Assembly (NCBI RefSeq): GCF_002899695.1
Contig: NZ_PPEL01000003.1
Location: 61,965-125,964 of the forward strand
DNA from: Rubneribacter badeniensis
GTDB taxonomy: Bacteria > Actinomycetota > Coriobacteriia > Coriobacteriales > Eggerthellaceae
Length of the DNA stretch: 64,000 nucleotides
Direction of reading: 5' to 3'
The notes under the pieces were generated by a model. The model saw only the letters and a program-made list of their open reading frames with translations, did not search any database and was not told where the DNA came from. Position numbers and translations under genes: made by a program. Below, in pieces: positions 26,152-38,400 of this stretch; the stretch's first letter is position 1, and every line of letters begins with the position of its first letter.

Positions 26152-27057
26152 CTACACCTTCAAGTAGCGCCGCATGGCCAAAGCGGAGCCGAGCAAGCCG
26201 ATGACCAGGCCCGCCGCCACCAGCACGGCGTAGATGAACAGGAACGCCGTCGTGTTCAGATCAAGCGGCAGGAACATGAGCGCGCCTTGGATCTTCGGCA
26301 GCGCGAAACGGCGCAGAAGTTCGATCGTCCCCACGGCCAGAAGCGATCCGATGATGGCGTGCAGCGCGCCCTCCATGAGGAAGGGCCCGCGGATGAAGCC
26401 GTTCGACGCGCCCACGAGGCGCATGATGGCGATCTCCTTGCGGCGCGCCAAAATGGCCAGACGTATGGTGTTGTTGATGAACACCATGGCCACGAACACG
26501 AGCAGGGCCACGAGCGCGACGCCGATGTAGCGCACGGAGCTCGTGAGCGCGAACAGCCGGTCCACCGTCTGCTGGCCGTACACAAGCGACTCGTCCACCG
26601 TGTCGTAGCCGTAGATCTTCTGGTACGTGGCGTTGCCGCGGATCTCGTCGGCCACCTGCTCGACGAGCTGCGGATCAGACAGTTCCACGTCGATGGACGC
26701 CGGCAGCGGGTTCACGCCGTCGAGCGTGTCGATGATGTCGGAGGTCGTCGAGGAGCGGAAGTTCTCAAGCGCCTGGTCCTTCGTCGTGAAGCTGACGGAG
26801 GCCACGCCCTCAAGGCCCTCGATGTCGCTCTCGACCTTCTGGATGTCGGCCTCGGAAGCGTCGTCGGCCACATAGGCCGTGATGGACACCTCGCTCTCCA
26901 CCGACGACACCACCTTCTCCACGACGAAACCGCCCACGAAGAAGATGCCGATGATGAGCAACGACAGGAAGATGGTGACGATGGAGCCGAGCGCCGTCGA
27001 CAGGTTGCGCGTGAAGCCCTTGAGCGACTCGCGGATGAAGTAGAAGAAGCTAGACAT
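26152..27057 (-). CDS. ftsX: Cell division ABC transporter permease FtsX
   Basis: A 301-residue permease with four membrane segments: one near residue 25, a large extracellular loop (about 50-165), then three C-terminal segments with the [26 protein letters not shown] coupling region. With FtsE it converts ATP hydrolysis into activation of wall hydrolases at the division site. It overlaps ftsE by 8 bp. Length and layout are typical. Confidence 0.95.
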   Translation of the reverse strand: MSSFFYFIRESLKGFTRNLSTALGSIVTIFLSLLIIGIFFVGGFVVEKVVSSVESEVSITAYVADDASEADIQKVESDIEGLEGVASVSFTTKDQALENFRSSTTSDIIDTLDGVNPLPASIDVELSDPQLVEQVADEIRGNATYQKIYGYDTVDESLVYGQQTVDRLFALTSSVRYIGVALVALLVFVAMVFINNTIRLAILARRKEIAIMRLVGASNGFIRGPFLMEGALHAIIGSLLAVGTIELLRRFALPKIQGALMFLPLDLNTTAFLFIYAVLVAAGLVIGLLGSALAMRRYLKV

Positions 27058-27892
27058 CGAAACCGTACACCCCCCGATCCTGGTCGCGGGTGAGATGCCC
27101 GCGGTCGAGCGCGATGACGCGGCGACGCATGTTGTCCACCATCTCGCGGTCGTGCGTGGCCACGAGCACCGTAGTGCCCGTGCGGTTGATGCGCTCGAGC
27201 AGGTCCATGATGCCGCGGGAGGTCTGCGGGTCGAGGTTGCCGGTGGGCTCGTCGCACACGAGCAGAGGCGGGCGGTTCACGATGGCGCGAGCGATGGACA
27301 CGCGCTGCTGCTCGCCGCCGGAGAGCTGGTCAGGGCGCTTGTTCAGCTTGTCCTGCAAGCCCACGAGGCGCAAAACCTCGGGTACCTGCGTCTTGATGAC
27401 ATGGCGGCTCTTGCCGATAACCTCGAGCGCGAAAGCCACGTTCTCGAACACGGTCTTGTTCGGCAGGAGCTTGAAGTCCTGGAACACGCAGCCGATGTTG
27501 CGGCGCAAATACGGCACGCGCCAGTTGCGCATGGTGCTCAAATCCTCGTCAGCCACGTAGATGTGCCCCTGCGTCGGCTTCACCTCGCGGATGAGCATGC
27601 GGATGAAGGTGGACTTGCCCGAGCCGGAGTGGCCCACGAGGAAGATGAACTCGCCCGCGTAGATCTGCAGCGAGATGTCGTTCAAGGCCGGTTTGTTGGG
27701 CTGGGCCGGATACACCTTCGTCACATGGTCGAACGTGATGACCGGCGTGCCCGTCTGCTGCGGGATGTCGTCGACCTCCACGACCGGCAGCGAGGCAGAC
27801 AGCTGCGACGTCGTCTGACGCGCCGGAGCCGCATGGGCGCCGCCGCGTCGCGCGGGACGCGCAGGAGCCCCTTGGCTGATGTCGTTCGTCAC
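27050..27892 (-). CDS. ftsE: Cell division ATP-binding protein FtsE
   Basis: A 280-residue ABC ATPase with Walker [10 protein letters not shown] (87-95), Q-loop VFQDFKLLP, signature [12 protein letters not shown], Walker [10 protein letters not shown] and the switch His in ATHDREMV. A roughly 48-residue N-terminal tail rich in Ala, Pro and Arg precedes the ATPase core, longer than usual FtsE proteins of about 220-230 residues. The start is GTG at 27892 with GGAG eight bases upstream; an internal start near residue 50 cannot be ruled out. It forms the FtsEX complex with the overlapping ftsX. Confidence 0.95.
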   Translation of the reverse strand: MTNDISQGAPARPARRGGAHAAPARQTTSQLSASLPVVEVDDIPQQTGTPVITFDHVTKVYPAQPNKPALNDISLQIYAGEFIFLVGHSGSGKSTFIRMLIREVKPTQGHIYVADEDLSTMRNWRVPYLRRNIGCVFQDFKLLPNKTVFENVAFALEVIGKSRHVIKTQVPEVLRLVGLQDKLNKRPDQLSGGEQQRVSIARAIVNRPPLLVCDEPTGNLDPQTSRGIMDLLERINRTGTTVLVATHDREMVDNMRRRVIALDRGHLTRDQDRGVYGFDV

Positions 27893-27947
27893 AGAATGCT
27901 CCGTTCAAATAGTGATGTACTGAGACGCGTCGATTCTAGCAGAAGCG

Positions 27948-28913
27948 CTATCGGCCCATAACCCTCTTCACAGCTTCGACAATCGCCCCCGATCCCAGGC
28001 CGAAATAGTCGAGCAGCTCCTCGAACTCGCCGGATTTACCGAACGCGTCGCGCATGCCCACGAACTCGGCTGGTGCGGGCAGCCTGCGGGCGAGGACCTC
28101 GGCCACAGCCGATCCGAGGCCGCCATGCACGCTGTGCTCCTCGGCGACGACGACGCGGCCGGTCTTGCGAACGGACGCGAGGACGGTCTCCTCATCGAGG
28201 GGCTTCACGGAGAACGCGTCGATCACCTCGACGTCCACGCCCTCGGCGGCAAGCGCCTCGGCGGCCTTAAGCGACTGCTCCACCTCCACGCCGCATGCGA
28301 CGACGGTGGCATCGGCCCCCTCGCGCAGCACGTAGGCGCGCCCGAGCTCAAGCTCCACGCCGTCCGCGTAGACAGCCGGCACCGACGCGCGGCCCATGCG
28401 CACGTACACCGGACCCGGCGTGGCGGCCGCCAAGCGCAGCGCGGCGCGGGCGGCGGCATAGTCGGCCGGCACCAACACGCGCATGTTCGGCAGCCCGCGC
28501 ATGAGCGAGATGTCCTCGAGCATTTGATGGCTGCCGCCGTCCGGCCCCACCGAGATGCCCGCATGCGTGGGGGCGATCTTCACATCCAGGTTGCTGTAGC
28601 ACACCGTGTTGCGGATCTGGTCGTAAGCGCGCCCCGTGCCGAACACGGCGAACGAGCCGGTGTAGGCCACATGACCCGTGATGGCCAGACCGGCCGCCAC
28701 GTCCACCATGTTCTGCTCGGCGATGCCGCAGTTGAACAGGCGCTCGGGATACCCCGCGTCGGCAAGCTTCTTCGTGGTGGTGGAGCCGGACAGGTCGGCG
28801 TCCACGGCCACGACGGGCAGTCCTTCGCCCGCCAACTCCGCGAGCGTCGCGCCAAAGGCGGCGCGGGTGGCGCGCTTGGCAGCGCGCTCGGTTTCGTTCG
28901 CCAGCTGAACCAT
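27948..28913 (-). CDS. Transketolase, C-terminal subunit
   Basis: A 321-residue protein with the pyrimidine-binding and C-terminal domains of transketolase: VDADLSGSTTT, NCGIAEQNMVDVAAGLA (with the conserved Glu that activates thiamine diphosphate), GPDGGSHQMLEDISLMRGLPNM, and EEHSVHGGLGSAVAEVL. It makes one active enzyme with the gene directly upstream, moving two-carbon units in the pentose phosphate pathway. The ATG at 28913 lies 2 bp after the previous stop. The longer open frame upstream is antisense-like and ignored. Split transketolases are common in anaerobes and archaea. Confidence 0.92.
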   Translation of the reverse strand: MVQLANETERAAKRATRAAFGATLAELAGEGLPVVAVDADLSGSTTTKKLADAGYPERLFNCGIAEQNMVDVAAGLAITGHVAYTGSFAVFGTGRAYDQIRNTVCYSNLDVKIAPTHAGISVGPDGGSHQMLEDISLMRGLPNMRVLVPADYAAARAALRLAAATPGPVYVRMGRASVPAVYADGVELELGRAYVLREGADATVVACGVEVEQSLKAAEALAAEGVDVEVIDAFSVKPLDEETVLASVRKTGRVVVAEEHSVHGGLGSAVAEVLARRLPAPAEFVGMRDAFGKSGEFEELLDYFGLGSGAIVEAVKRVMGR

Positions 28914-28915
28914 GC

Positions 28916-29746
28916 CTACTCCCCCTTCTTTTCGGCGGCGCCCAGATCGGCGAGCGCAGCCGCCAACTGCTCGGCGTTCGGAGCCTTGCCATGCCAGCCG
29001 GCCTGCCCCTCCATGAACGACACGCCCTTGCCCTTCACCGTGTGGGCGACAAGGACGCACGGCCTGCCCGCGCGCTCGGCCTTCGCGGCGCGCAGCGCCT
29101 CTACGAGCGCGGGGATGTCGTGCCCGTCCACCTCGCGCACGCTCCATCCGAACGCGGCGAACTTCGCGCCGACGTCGCCCGGATCGCACACGTCGGCCGT
29201 GTCACCGTCGATCTGCAGATGGTTGCGATCCACGATGGCCACGAGGTTGTCGAGGCCCCGATGTGCGGCGAACATGGCCGCCTCCCACACCTGGCCCTCC
29301 TGGCACTCGCCGTCGCCGAGAAGCGCGAACACCGTCTGGGGCTTCCCGTCGAGCGCAAGGCCCGCCGCGGCGCCGGCCGCGATGGACAGCCCCTGCCCGA
29401 GCGAGCCGGTGGACACCTCAACGCCGGGCAGCTGGTTGGAATCGGGGTGGCCCTGCAGACGGCTTCCCAGCTTGCGCAACGTCATAAGCTCCTCGCGCGG
29501 GAAATAGCCCGCATGGGCGAGCGCCGCGTAGAGCGCGGGCGCCGCATGGCCTTTCGCGAGGATAAAGCGGTCGCGGCCTTCCCAGCGCGGGTTCTGCGGA
29601 TCGTGCTCCATAGCACCGCCAAAGTACAGCGCGCACAGGATGTCCACGCACGACAGCGACCCGCCCGGATGCCCGCTGCCCGCCTCGGCGATCATGCGCA
29701 CGATGTCGACGCGCATATCCCTCGCCCGTCGTTCAAGTTCGGTCAT
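28916..29746 (-). CDS. Transketolase, N-terminal subunit
   Basis: A 276-residue thiamine diphosphate-binding subunit: AGSGHPGGSLSCVDIL at the start, LSKGHAA-type stretch FILAKGHAAPALYAAL, GSLGQGLSIAAG and the metal-binding LGDGECQEGQVWEA with IVDRNHLQIDG. It pairs with the downstream C-terminal subunit. The ATG at 29746 follows AAAGGACC. The pair stands between prfB and ftsE, a place where these two genes are adjacent in many other genomes. Confidence 0.92.
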   Translation of the reverse strand: MTELERRARDMRVDIVRMIAEAGSGHPGGSLSCVDILCALYFGGAMEHDPQNPRWEGRDRFILAKGHAAPALYAALAHAGYFPREELMTLRKLGSRLQGHPDSNQLPGVEVSTGSLGQGLSIAAGAAAGLALDGKPQTVFALLGDGECQEGQVWEAAMFAAHRGLDNLVAIVDRNHLQIDGDTADVCDPGDVGAKFAAFGWSVREVDGHDIPALVEALRAAKAERAGRPCVLVAHTVKGKGVSFMEGQAGWHGKAPNAEQLAAALADLGAAEKKGE

Positions 29747-29897
29747 GCTGGTCCTTTCCCCGTGAGACACGTTGCTGCGAACAGTGTAGAGCAACACCGC
29801 CCGATTTCCTACACGAACACGCCACGTTGAACGCAAAATCCCCGGCTGGCGCAGCTGATCGGCGAAGAATGCCCTCGCGCCCCGCAGCGTCAAGCGC

Positions 29898-29923
29898 CTC
29901 CGCCGGCCGCCAGGCCGGCGGAG
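29898..29923 (-). terminator. GC-rich hairpin directly after prfB
   Basis: Perfect 11-bp stem CTCCGCCGGCC with a 4-base loop, starting four bases after the prfB stop on the minus strand. No clear U-run follows, so it may be a partial terminator or 3' end stabiliser. Confidence 0.45.
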
Positions 29924-29927
29924 CGCG

Positions 29928-31022
29928 TCATTGCGACACCCTCCAACGATGATAGCCTATGACGAACTCGTCGAGGTCGCCGTCCAAAACGGCCTCGACG
30001 TTGCCCGTCTCGATGCCGCTGCGCACGTCCTTCACCATCTGGTAGGGATACAGCACGTAGTTGCGGATCTGGCTGCCGAACGTGGAGTCCATGCGCTCGC
30101 CGCGCAGCTGCGCAAGCTCCTCGGCGCGCTTCTGCTCCTCCAGCTCGTAGAGCTTCGCCTTGAGCACGCGGAAGGCGGCCTCTTTGTTCTGCAGCTGGGA
30201 CTTCTCGTTCTGGCAGGTCACGACGATGCCCGTGGGCAGGTGCGTGAGGCGCACGGCCGAGTCGGTGGTGTTGACGCACTGGCCGCCGGGTCCACTCGAG
30301 CGGTACACGTCCACGCGCACGTCGGCAGGGTTGAGGTCCACTTCGATGTCGTCGGGCAGCACGGGCAGCACCTCCACGCCGGCGAACGTGGTGTGGCGGC
30401 GCTTCTTGTCGTCGGTGGGGCTGATGCGCACGAGGCGGTGCACGCCGTTTTCGCTCTTGAGCATGCCGAAAGCGTTGCGGCCCTCCACCTGGATGGTGGC
30501 CTTGTCGAGGCCGATGCCTTCGCCGGGCACCACGTCGAGGATCGTGACCTTCCAGCCGCGCTTCTCGGCGTAGCGCGTGTACATGCGGTAGAGCATGTCG
30601 GTCCAATCCTGCGCCTCGAGGCCACCCGATCCGGGGTTCACCGTGAGGATGGCGTCGCCGCCGTCGAAGCGCTCGCTGAACCACGAGCTCACCTCGAGCG
30701 CGTCGAGCAGCCCGTCGAGCCGAGCGAGCGCATCGTCCGCCTCGGCGGCGAAGGCCTCGTCCTCGGCCGCAAGGTCGAGCGCCGCGCGCGCATCGTCGAG
30801 CAGCGCAGCGGCCTCCTCGTACTCGGCGATGGTGTCGCGCAGCACGCTCGCCTGCTTCGACACGCTCTGCGCATGCGCCGCGTCGTCCCAGAATCCGGGT
30901 TTGGCGCTCTCCTCGTCGAGCCGCGAAAGCTCGGCGCGCTTGTCGTCGATATGGAGGTAGCCGCGCGCGGCATCGACGCGACCGGCGGCCTCCTCCAGGT
31001 CCCTCTCGGTTCTCTCGGCCAT
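29928..31022 (-). CDS. prfB: Peptide chain release factor 2 (RF2) with SPT in place of SPF
   Basis: A 364-residue class I release factor. The catalytic GGQ is in SSGPGGQCVNTTDSAVRL, and the overall order (helical N-domain, GGQ, C-terminal core ending in GSQIRNYVLYPYQMVKD) matches RF2 over RF1. The anticodon tripeptide, SPF in known RF2 proteins, here reads SPT within RISPTDDKKRRHTTF; the bases are unambiguous. The reading frame is continuous, with no in-frame TGA for a programmed frameshift. The ATG at 31022 lies 4 bp after the secA stop; an alternative in-frame ATG at 31043 would overlap secA. Confidence 0.93.
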   Translation of the reverse strand: MAERTERDLEEAAGRVDAARGYLHIDDKRAELSRLDEESAKPGFWDDAAHAQSVSKQASVLRDTIAEYEEAAALLDDARAALDLAAEDEAFAAEADDALARLDGLLDALEVSSWFSERFDGGDAILTVNPGSGGLEAQDWTDMLYRMYTRYAEKRGWKVTILDVVPGEGIGLDKATIQVEGRNAFGMLKSENGVHRLVRISPTDDKKRRHTTFAGVEVLPVLPDDIEVDLNPADVRVDVYRSSGPGGQCVNTTDSAVRLTHLPTGIVVTCQNEKSQLQNKEAAFRVLKAKLYELEEQKRAEELAQLRGERMDSTFGSQIRNYVLYPYQMVKDVRSGIETGNVEAVLDGDLDEFVIGYHRWRVSQ

Positions 31023-31026
31023 CGTC

Positions 31027-33849
<2,823 letters not shown>

Positions 33850-34076
33850 GTACGTGCCATCCTTCTTGCGGCCAAAGCGCATACGCGCTTATCAACGGTA
33901 GAATATACAGCATGTGCCACTCTAGCATAACGCGCCGCGCATCTGGGGAAAATCCATAGGGGACGCACCGCCGCGCCGTTCGCGACGGCGCGGCGGCAGG
34001 GACGAAGGGAGACCCCGCGCACGGAACCGATCCCCCTTCTTGCGCGCCCGAGGGCGCGGGGCCCCGGATGCGCACG

Positions 34077-36674
34077 TCACTCGAAGGCAGCCTCCGTCTC
34101 GATGATGCTGTGGTAGAGGCGCATCGTCTCGAGCGAAGGGTCGATCCCCAGCCCGTCGGCGAGGAACCGGCGGCAGGAGAAGTACGTCTCGAGCGCCGCC
34201 GTGCGCTGTCCGGCGGCGATCTGAGCTCCCATGAGCGCGGTGTAGGCGTCCTCGCGCGTGTGGTCGCGCTGGAGCGCGGCGCGGGCGAACCACAACCCCT
34301 CCTGCGCCGACCCCGCGTCGACGAGGCGGGTGGAGGCGCTCACGAGCGCGTCGACGAGGCGGCTGCGGTAGTCCGTCCGCAAAGCGGCGATGGCCTCGTT
34401 GTCGTCGTCGCTCGGAAGCAGGTCTTCGGAGAACCGCTCGTCCACCTGCGAGCACACGTGCGTCCACCCGCCGAAGCTCGGCGGCTCGAACAAGAGGCTG
34501 CGACACACCTCCTCGAGCTGCGTCACGTCCGTGGACAGAAGGCGCGCGTCGAGCCTGAGGCCGTTCTGCTGGCGGATGAGGTAGGGGCACGACCCCTCGG
34601 GGGTGGTGAGCGCGCGGCGCAGCATCGACCAGATGCCGTAGAGGTTCTTGCGCGCGGCCTCGAGGTTGCTGTCGGGCCACATCAAGCTGACGAGCTTGTC
34701 GCGCGAGAACTCCTTGCCGCGGTTGAGCACGAGCAGCGCGAGCAGGGTCTTGACCTTCTGACGGCGAAGCAGCCGCACGTCGACGGGCTCGTCGCCGATG
34801 CGCACCTCGAGGCCTCCGAACAGGTTGACGGTGAGCAGCGGCTCGGAAGGGGACGCAGGGGAATCCACGGCGAGGTCGCGCCTGAACGCGTCGGGATGCG
34901 TCGCCGCGAACGAGCGCCGCCGCCTCGCGCGCTCGCGCTCCTGGCGCTCGAAGAGCGCGCGCTGGCGATACAGCTCCATCTCCATCGAGCGCACGGCGTG
35001 AGCAGAGCGCGCGTCGAGCGCGGGCTGCGCCACGACGCCGCGCTCGCAGGCGCGCTCGAACGAGGAGCCCGCCGCAGCGTCGAACAGGCCGAGGGGCTCC
35101 TCCGAACACGAGATGCGCGCACGGACGATCGAGGCCACGCGCTCGACTGCGGGAGACGCGACCGGAGCGGACGCAGACCCTGCGGCGAGCGGATCCGAGG
35201 CGACCCCGTTTGCGGAGGGCGACTCCGACGCGCTGCGCAGAACCCAGGCCGCAGCCTGGGCAATCGCCGGCCCGCGCACACCGCTGTCGTACCAAGAAAG
35301 CCACGCTTCGGCTCCCTGCGCAGACGAAAGATCGAGGGCCGCCCGAACCGAGACGGACGCCGCCCACGGATGGGACGGGCCGTCCTCCCCTCCTTCGGAC
35401 ATCCGCGCGAACGCCGCGACGAGATCCCGCGCGCGGCGGCGCTCTACTCCGTCGGCGCATGAGGAGAGCACGAGCGCCGCGACGGCGCGCTCGCCCGGAT
35501 CGGCAGCGGGGTCGCCCGCCACGCGGCGGGCAGAGGAGCACGCCGCGCGACGGTCGCCCAAAAGGGCGCGGCGGCACGCCTCGTCCGCCTCGAGCCTGGC
35601 GCTGCGACCGACCGCCTCGCCGCCGAGCGCCCGGTACGCCTCGCACGCCTCCACGAGGCAGCACGCCCCAAGCAGCTCTCTTCCGCGGTCGGCGAGCCAT
35701 GCCGCGCAGGCCTCGCGCGAGGCGAGCGTCCGCACCGCGCCGCATGCGCGCCCGAACCTCCCGCGGGCCGCGAGCGCGTCGGCCGCGCGAGACGCGAGCG
35801 CGTCGCGGCCCGAGAACGGAGAGCGCTTCGCGAGCGCCCCGAGCCTCGGAGAGAACGCGGAGGCCACCTCCTCGACGGAGAACCGCGCGCAGGAGAACCG
35901 CCCTCGCCGAAGGTCGACGCCGAGGTGCGGGTAGTGCTCGGAGAAAAGCTCGGCCTGGTCGTCGCCGAACGGGCCGAACGCCGCCACGTCGGAGAAGGAG
36001 CCGTTCTCGAGGACGGCCATCGCGAACATCGACAGCAGCACATCGCTCGGAAGCTCCTCGCGCAGCGCCCCTTCGAGAAACCCCGGCCCCTCGGAGGAGG
36101 CCCAGGCGATCCCCGCGACGCGCTCGGCCCGAGCGATGTCCGCAGCGGGGCGCGCCGCGCGCTCGGCGGCCGTGCGCGGCCCGTCGATCTCAGCATCGCT
36201 GAGCAGCAGATCCTCAGCGGAAAGCCGGACGCGGTCGCGGTGCCGCGCGAACGCATCGCATGCGGGCGAGCAGGTGACGAGCACCTCGCAACCGCGTTCG
36301 AGCAGACGGTCCATGTCGGAAGAGAGCGCGTCCACCCGCGCGGGATCGAGCGGCGGCACGTCCTCGATCACGACGAGGAGCGGCTCGCGATCGGCTTCGA
36401 GAAGCGCCTCAGCCACGATGCCGCGGTCGAGATCACGCAAAAAGCAGGGGCTTCTCCCGTCGAGCCAGGCCACGTGCTCGAAGCGATACACGGTGTCGGC
36501 GTACTCCAACGCGAGGGCCGTCTTCCCGTACCCGTCGGGAGCCACGACGAAGCGCGCCACATGCCGCTCGCGCAACAGCTTCGCGATGAGGTCGGGACGG
36601 GGGAATATCCGGCGTGCGGCAAGGTGCTGGGGCCGACGGCCGCGGCAGGCGGCCTTGGCGAGGAAATCGGGCAT
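34077..36674 (-). CDS. Large transcription regulator: P-loop ATPase, helical middle, winged helix and BTAD domain
   Basis: An 865-residue regulator. The N-terminus is a MalT/STAND-like ATPase (Walker A DGYGKTALALEY near residues 47-57, Walker B-like LLVVIEDVPPL near 100). The middle 300 residues are Ala/Arg-rich helices like TPR arrays. Residues about 610-710 form an OmpR-type winged helix (VNLFGGLEVRIGD, RRQKVKTLLALLVLNRG), and the last 150 a BTAD domain, as in SARP activators. Such proteins usually switch on secondary metabolism or surface genes; the target is unknown here. The ATG at 36674 follows AGGAG; a GTG at 36683 is the alternative. No partner gene is adjacent. Confidence 0.85.
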   Translation of the reverse strand: MPDFLAKAACRGRRPQHLAARRIFPRPDLIAKLLRERHVARFVVAPDGYGKTALALEYADTVYRFEHVAWLDGRSPCFLRDLDRGIVAEALLEADREPLLVVIEDVPPLDPARVDALSSDMDRLLERGCEVLVTCSPACDAFARHRDRVRLSAEDLLLSDAEIDGPRTAAERAARPAADIARAERVAGIAWASSEGPGFLEGALREELPSDVLLSMFAMAVLENGSFSDVAAFGPFGDDQAELFSEHYPHLGVDLRRGRFSCARFSVEEVASAFSPRLGALAKRSPFSGRDALASRAADALAARGRFGRACGAVRTLASREACAAWLADRGRELLGACCLVEACEAYRALGGEAVGRSARLEADEACRRALLGDRRAACSSARRVAGDPAADPGERAVAALVLSSCADGVERRRARDLVAAFARMSEGGEDGPSHPWAASVSVRAALDLSSAQGAEAWLSWYDSGVRGPAIAQAAAWVLRSASESPSANGVASDPLAAGSASAPVASPAVERVASIVRARISCSEEPLGLFDAAAGSSFERACERGVVAQPALDARSAHAVRSMEMELYRQRALFERQERERARRRRSFAATHPDAFRRDLAVDSPASPSEPLLTVNLFGGLEVRIGDEPVDVRLLRRQKVKTLLALLVLNRGKEFSRDKLVSLMWPDSNLEAARKNLYGIWSMLRRALTTPEGSCPYLIRQQNGLRLDARLLSTDVTQLEEVCRSLLFEPPSFGGWTHVCSQVDERFSEDLLPSDDDNEAIAALRTDYRSRLVDALVSASTRLVDAGSAQEGLWFARAALQRDHTREDAYTALMGAQIAAGQRTAALETYFSCRRFLADGLGIDPSLETMRLYHSIIETEAAFE

Positions 36675-36976
36675 GCGAACCACTCCTATCTTGAGGAGAG
36701 GTGCACGACGACCCGAAAAGGGGCTTCACTGTACCACCCCCGTCGCAGCGCCGCAAGCCGACATCGGTTCGTCTTTCCCAAGGCGAGGGACAGGCAGCGC
36801 GACATGCGGTCGACCGCGACGCCGATCGGACGAGGCGGCAAGATCGCGCGAGGCCCCGTTTCTCCGCGCCCGTGCCCGACAGCCCCCGCCTTCGTCCGCG
36901 CCCTCGCTCGCGGGTGGCTCGAAAAGAGCGGAGGTGTACAATGGACGCCGGAAGCCCCTCCGAGAAAGGACGCCCC
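36675..36976. other. Divergent intergenic region
   Basis: About 300 bp between the BTAD regulator and the P1 peptidase, which are transcribed away from each other. A TACAAT at 36937-36942 could be the -10 of the peptidase gene, but no good -35 lies at the right distance. No palindromic operator stands out. Confidence 0.4.
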
Positions 36977-37951
36977 ATGTTCCAACCCGCCACGCTCGCC
37001 GATCTGCCCGCCTTCCGCTGCGGGCACGCCCACGACCTGCGCACCGCAACGGGATGCACGGTCGCCATCGCGCCCGAGGGGGCCGTCTGCGGCGTCGCCG
37101 TGCGCGGCGGCGGTCCGGCCACCCGCGAGACGGACCTGCTCAAGCCCGAGAACATGATCGAGGCCGTGCACGCCGTCGTCCTCTCGGGCGGAAGCGCCTT
37201 CGGACTGGCCGCGAGCACCGGCGTCATGGACGAGCTGGCCGCGCGCGGCATCGGGTTTCCCGTCGAGAGCGCGCGCGTGCCCATCGTTGTGGGGGCCTGC
37301 CTTTTCGACCTGCTCGTGGGCGAGAACGCGCATCCCGACGCCGCGATGGGGCGCGCGGCTGCGCGCACGGCGTTCGAACGCGACGCCTCCGAGCCGCTCG
37401 CCGAAGGCAACGTGGGCGCGGGCTGCGGCGCCAGCGTAGGCAAGCTCCTCGGCAAGGAGCACGCCATGAAGGCGGGGTTCGGCCTGTGCGGGCTGCGCAT
37501 CGGCGCGCTCGCATGCGTGGCCATGGTCGCGCTGAACGCCCTCGGCAACGTGCGCGGCGAGGACGGCGCCTGGATTGCGGGCTGCCGCGGCAAAGACGGA
37601 CGCGTCATGGATCCGCTCGCCGCCTTCGCTGACGCGGCCGCCCCGCAAAGCCCTGCGGCCGGCCCGTGCGCCAACACGACCATCGGCCTCGTCCTCACGA
37701 ACGCATGCCTCACGAAAGCCCAGGCCACGAAGGCATCATCCGTCGTCCATGACGCGTACGCGCGCGTCATCAAGCCCGTGCACACCTCGGGGGACGGCGA
37801 CACGGTGTTCACGTTCGCCTCAGGCGAGGTGGAGGCCGACTACGACATGGTCGCCGTGTTGGCCACCGAGGCCATGCAGAAGGCCCTCGTCCGCGCCGCG
37901 ACCCAGGCCGAGGCCGCCTACGGGCTTCCGGCATCAGACGGCCTTTCCTAA
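36977..37951 (+). CDS. P1-family (DmpA/S58) peptidase-like protein
   Basis: A 324-residue member of the P1 family, Ntn-type hydrolases related to the aminopeptidase DmpA. Motifs: GVAVRGGGPATRETDLLKP, the oxyanion segment VVLSGGSAFGLAA, and EGNVGAGCGASVGKLLG. The site where homologues have Gly-Ser or Gly-Thr (cleaved to expose the nucleophile, in a KGGLGS-like stretch) reads AMKAGFGLCGLRIG, so the expected Ser/Thr is Leu with Cys next to it. Activity is therefore uncertain. The ATG at 36977 follows AAAGGA; the open frame upstream is Arg/Pro-rich and ignored. It stands alone on the plus strand. Confidence 0.85.
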   Translation: MFQPATLADLPAFRCGHAHDLRTATGCTVAIAPEGAVCGVAVRGGGPATRETDLLKPENMIEAVHAVVLSGGSAFGLAASTGVMDELAARGIGFPVESARVPIVVGACLFDLLVGENAHPDAAMGRAAARTAFERDASEPLAEGNVGAGCGASVGKLLGKEHAMKAGFGLCGLRIGALACVAMVALNALGNVRGEDGAWIAGCRGKDGRVMDPLAAFADAAAPQSPAAGPCANTTIGLVLTNACLTKAQATKASSVVHDAYARVIKPVHTSGDGDTVFTFASGEVEADYDMVAVLATEAMQKALVRAATQAEAAYGLPASDGLS

Positions 37952-38400
37952 CGTCGCACCGTCGATCGCCCCGTCTCGGGAAGCCCGTCGGAGCCGTGCA
38001 TCCTCCGGCTGTCGCTCGCGGGCGCTCTGCCTCGCCGAACCGCCAGCCTCCGGCCCGCGCGCGTGCAGGCATCTCGCGCAGCCCGCAGCGCCCCGGCAAA
38101 CGCAGGAGCAGACCGCCGCCAAGAAGGCCGGAGGCAGCGCCCCTCGAACGAACGGGATTCGATGGCAACCTGACGAATCCCGTGCGACGCGCGCCCGTCC
38201 TCGCGCAAAACCGACCAGCCGAGGATTCCGAACAGCGATGCAGGCCCGCCCCCCATCGTGTGCAAGCGGTCGAGCGGCAGATTCGCCCCAGCGCCGACGC
38301 GACGACGTGAAGGCGTCATCGACGCGAGAAACCGGGGAGAAAGAGCGCCTCGTCCGGCAAGACGGCAGACCCGATCCGCGAGAGACGCCCCGAAGCCCGC
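37952..38400. other. 449-bp convergent intergenic region
   Basis: Lies between the convergent P1 peptidase and rsfS genes. No gene is supported. A 9-bp perfect inverted repeat CGGGATTCG at 38153-38161 pairs with 38174-38182 and could stop transcription from either side, although no U-run follows. Confidence 0.45.

Noticed and set aside
29928..31022. Programmed +1 frameshift in prfB
   Set aside because: The frame is continuous from the start codon to the stop; no early TGA is present.
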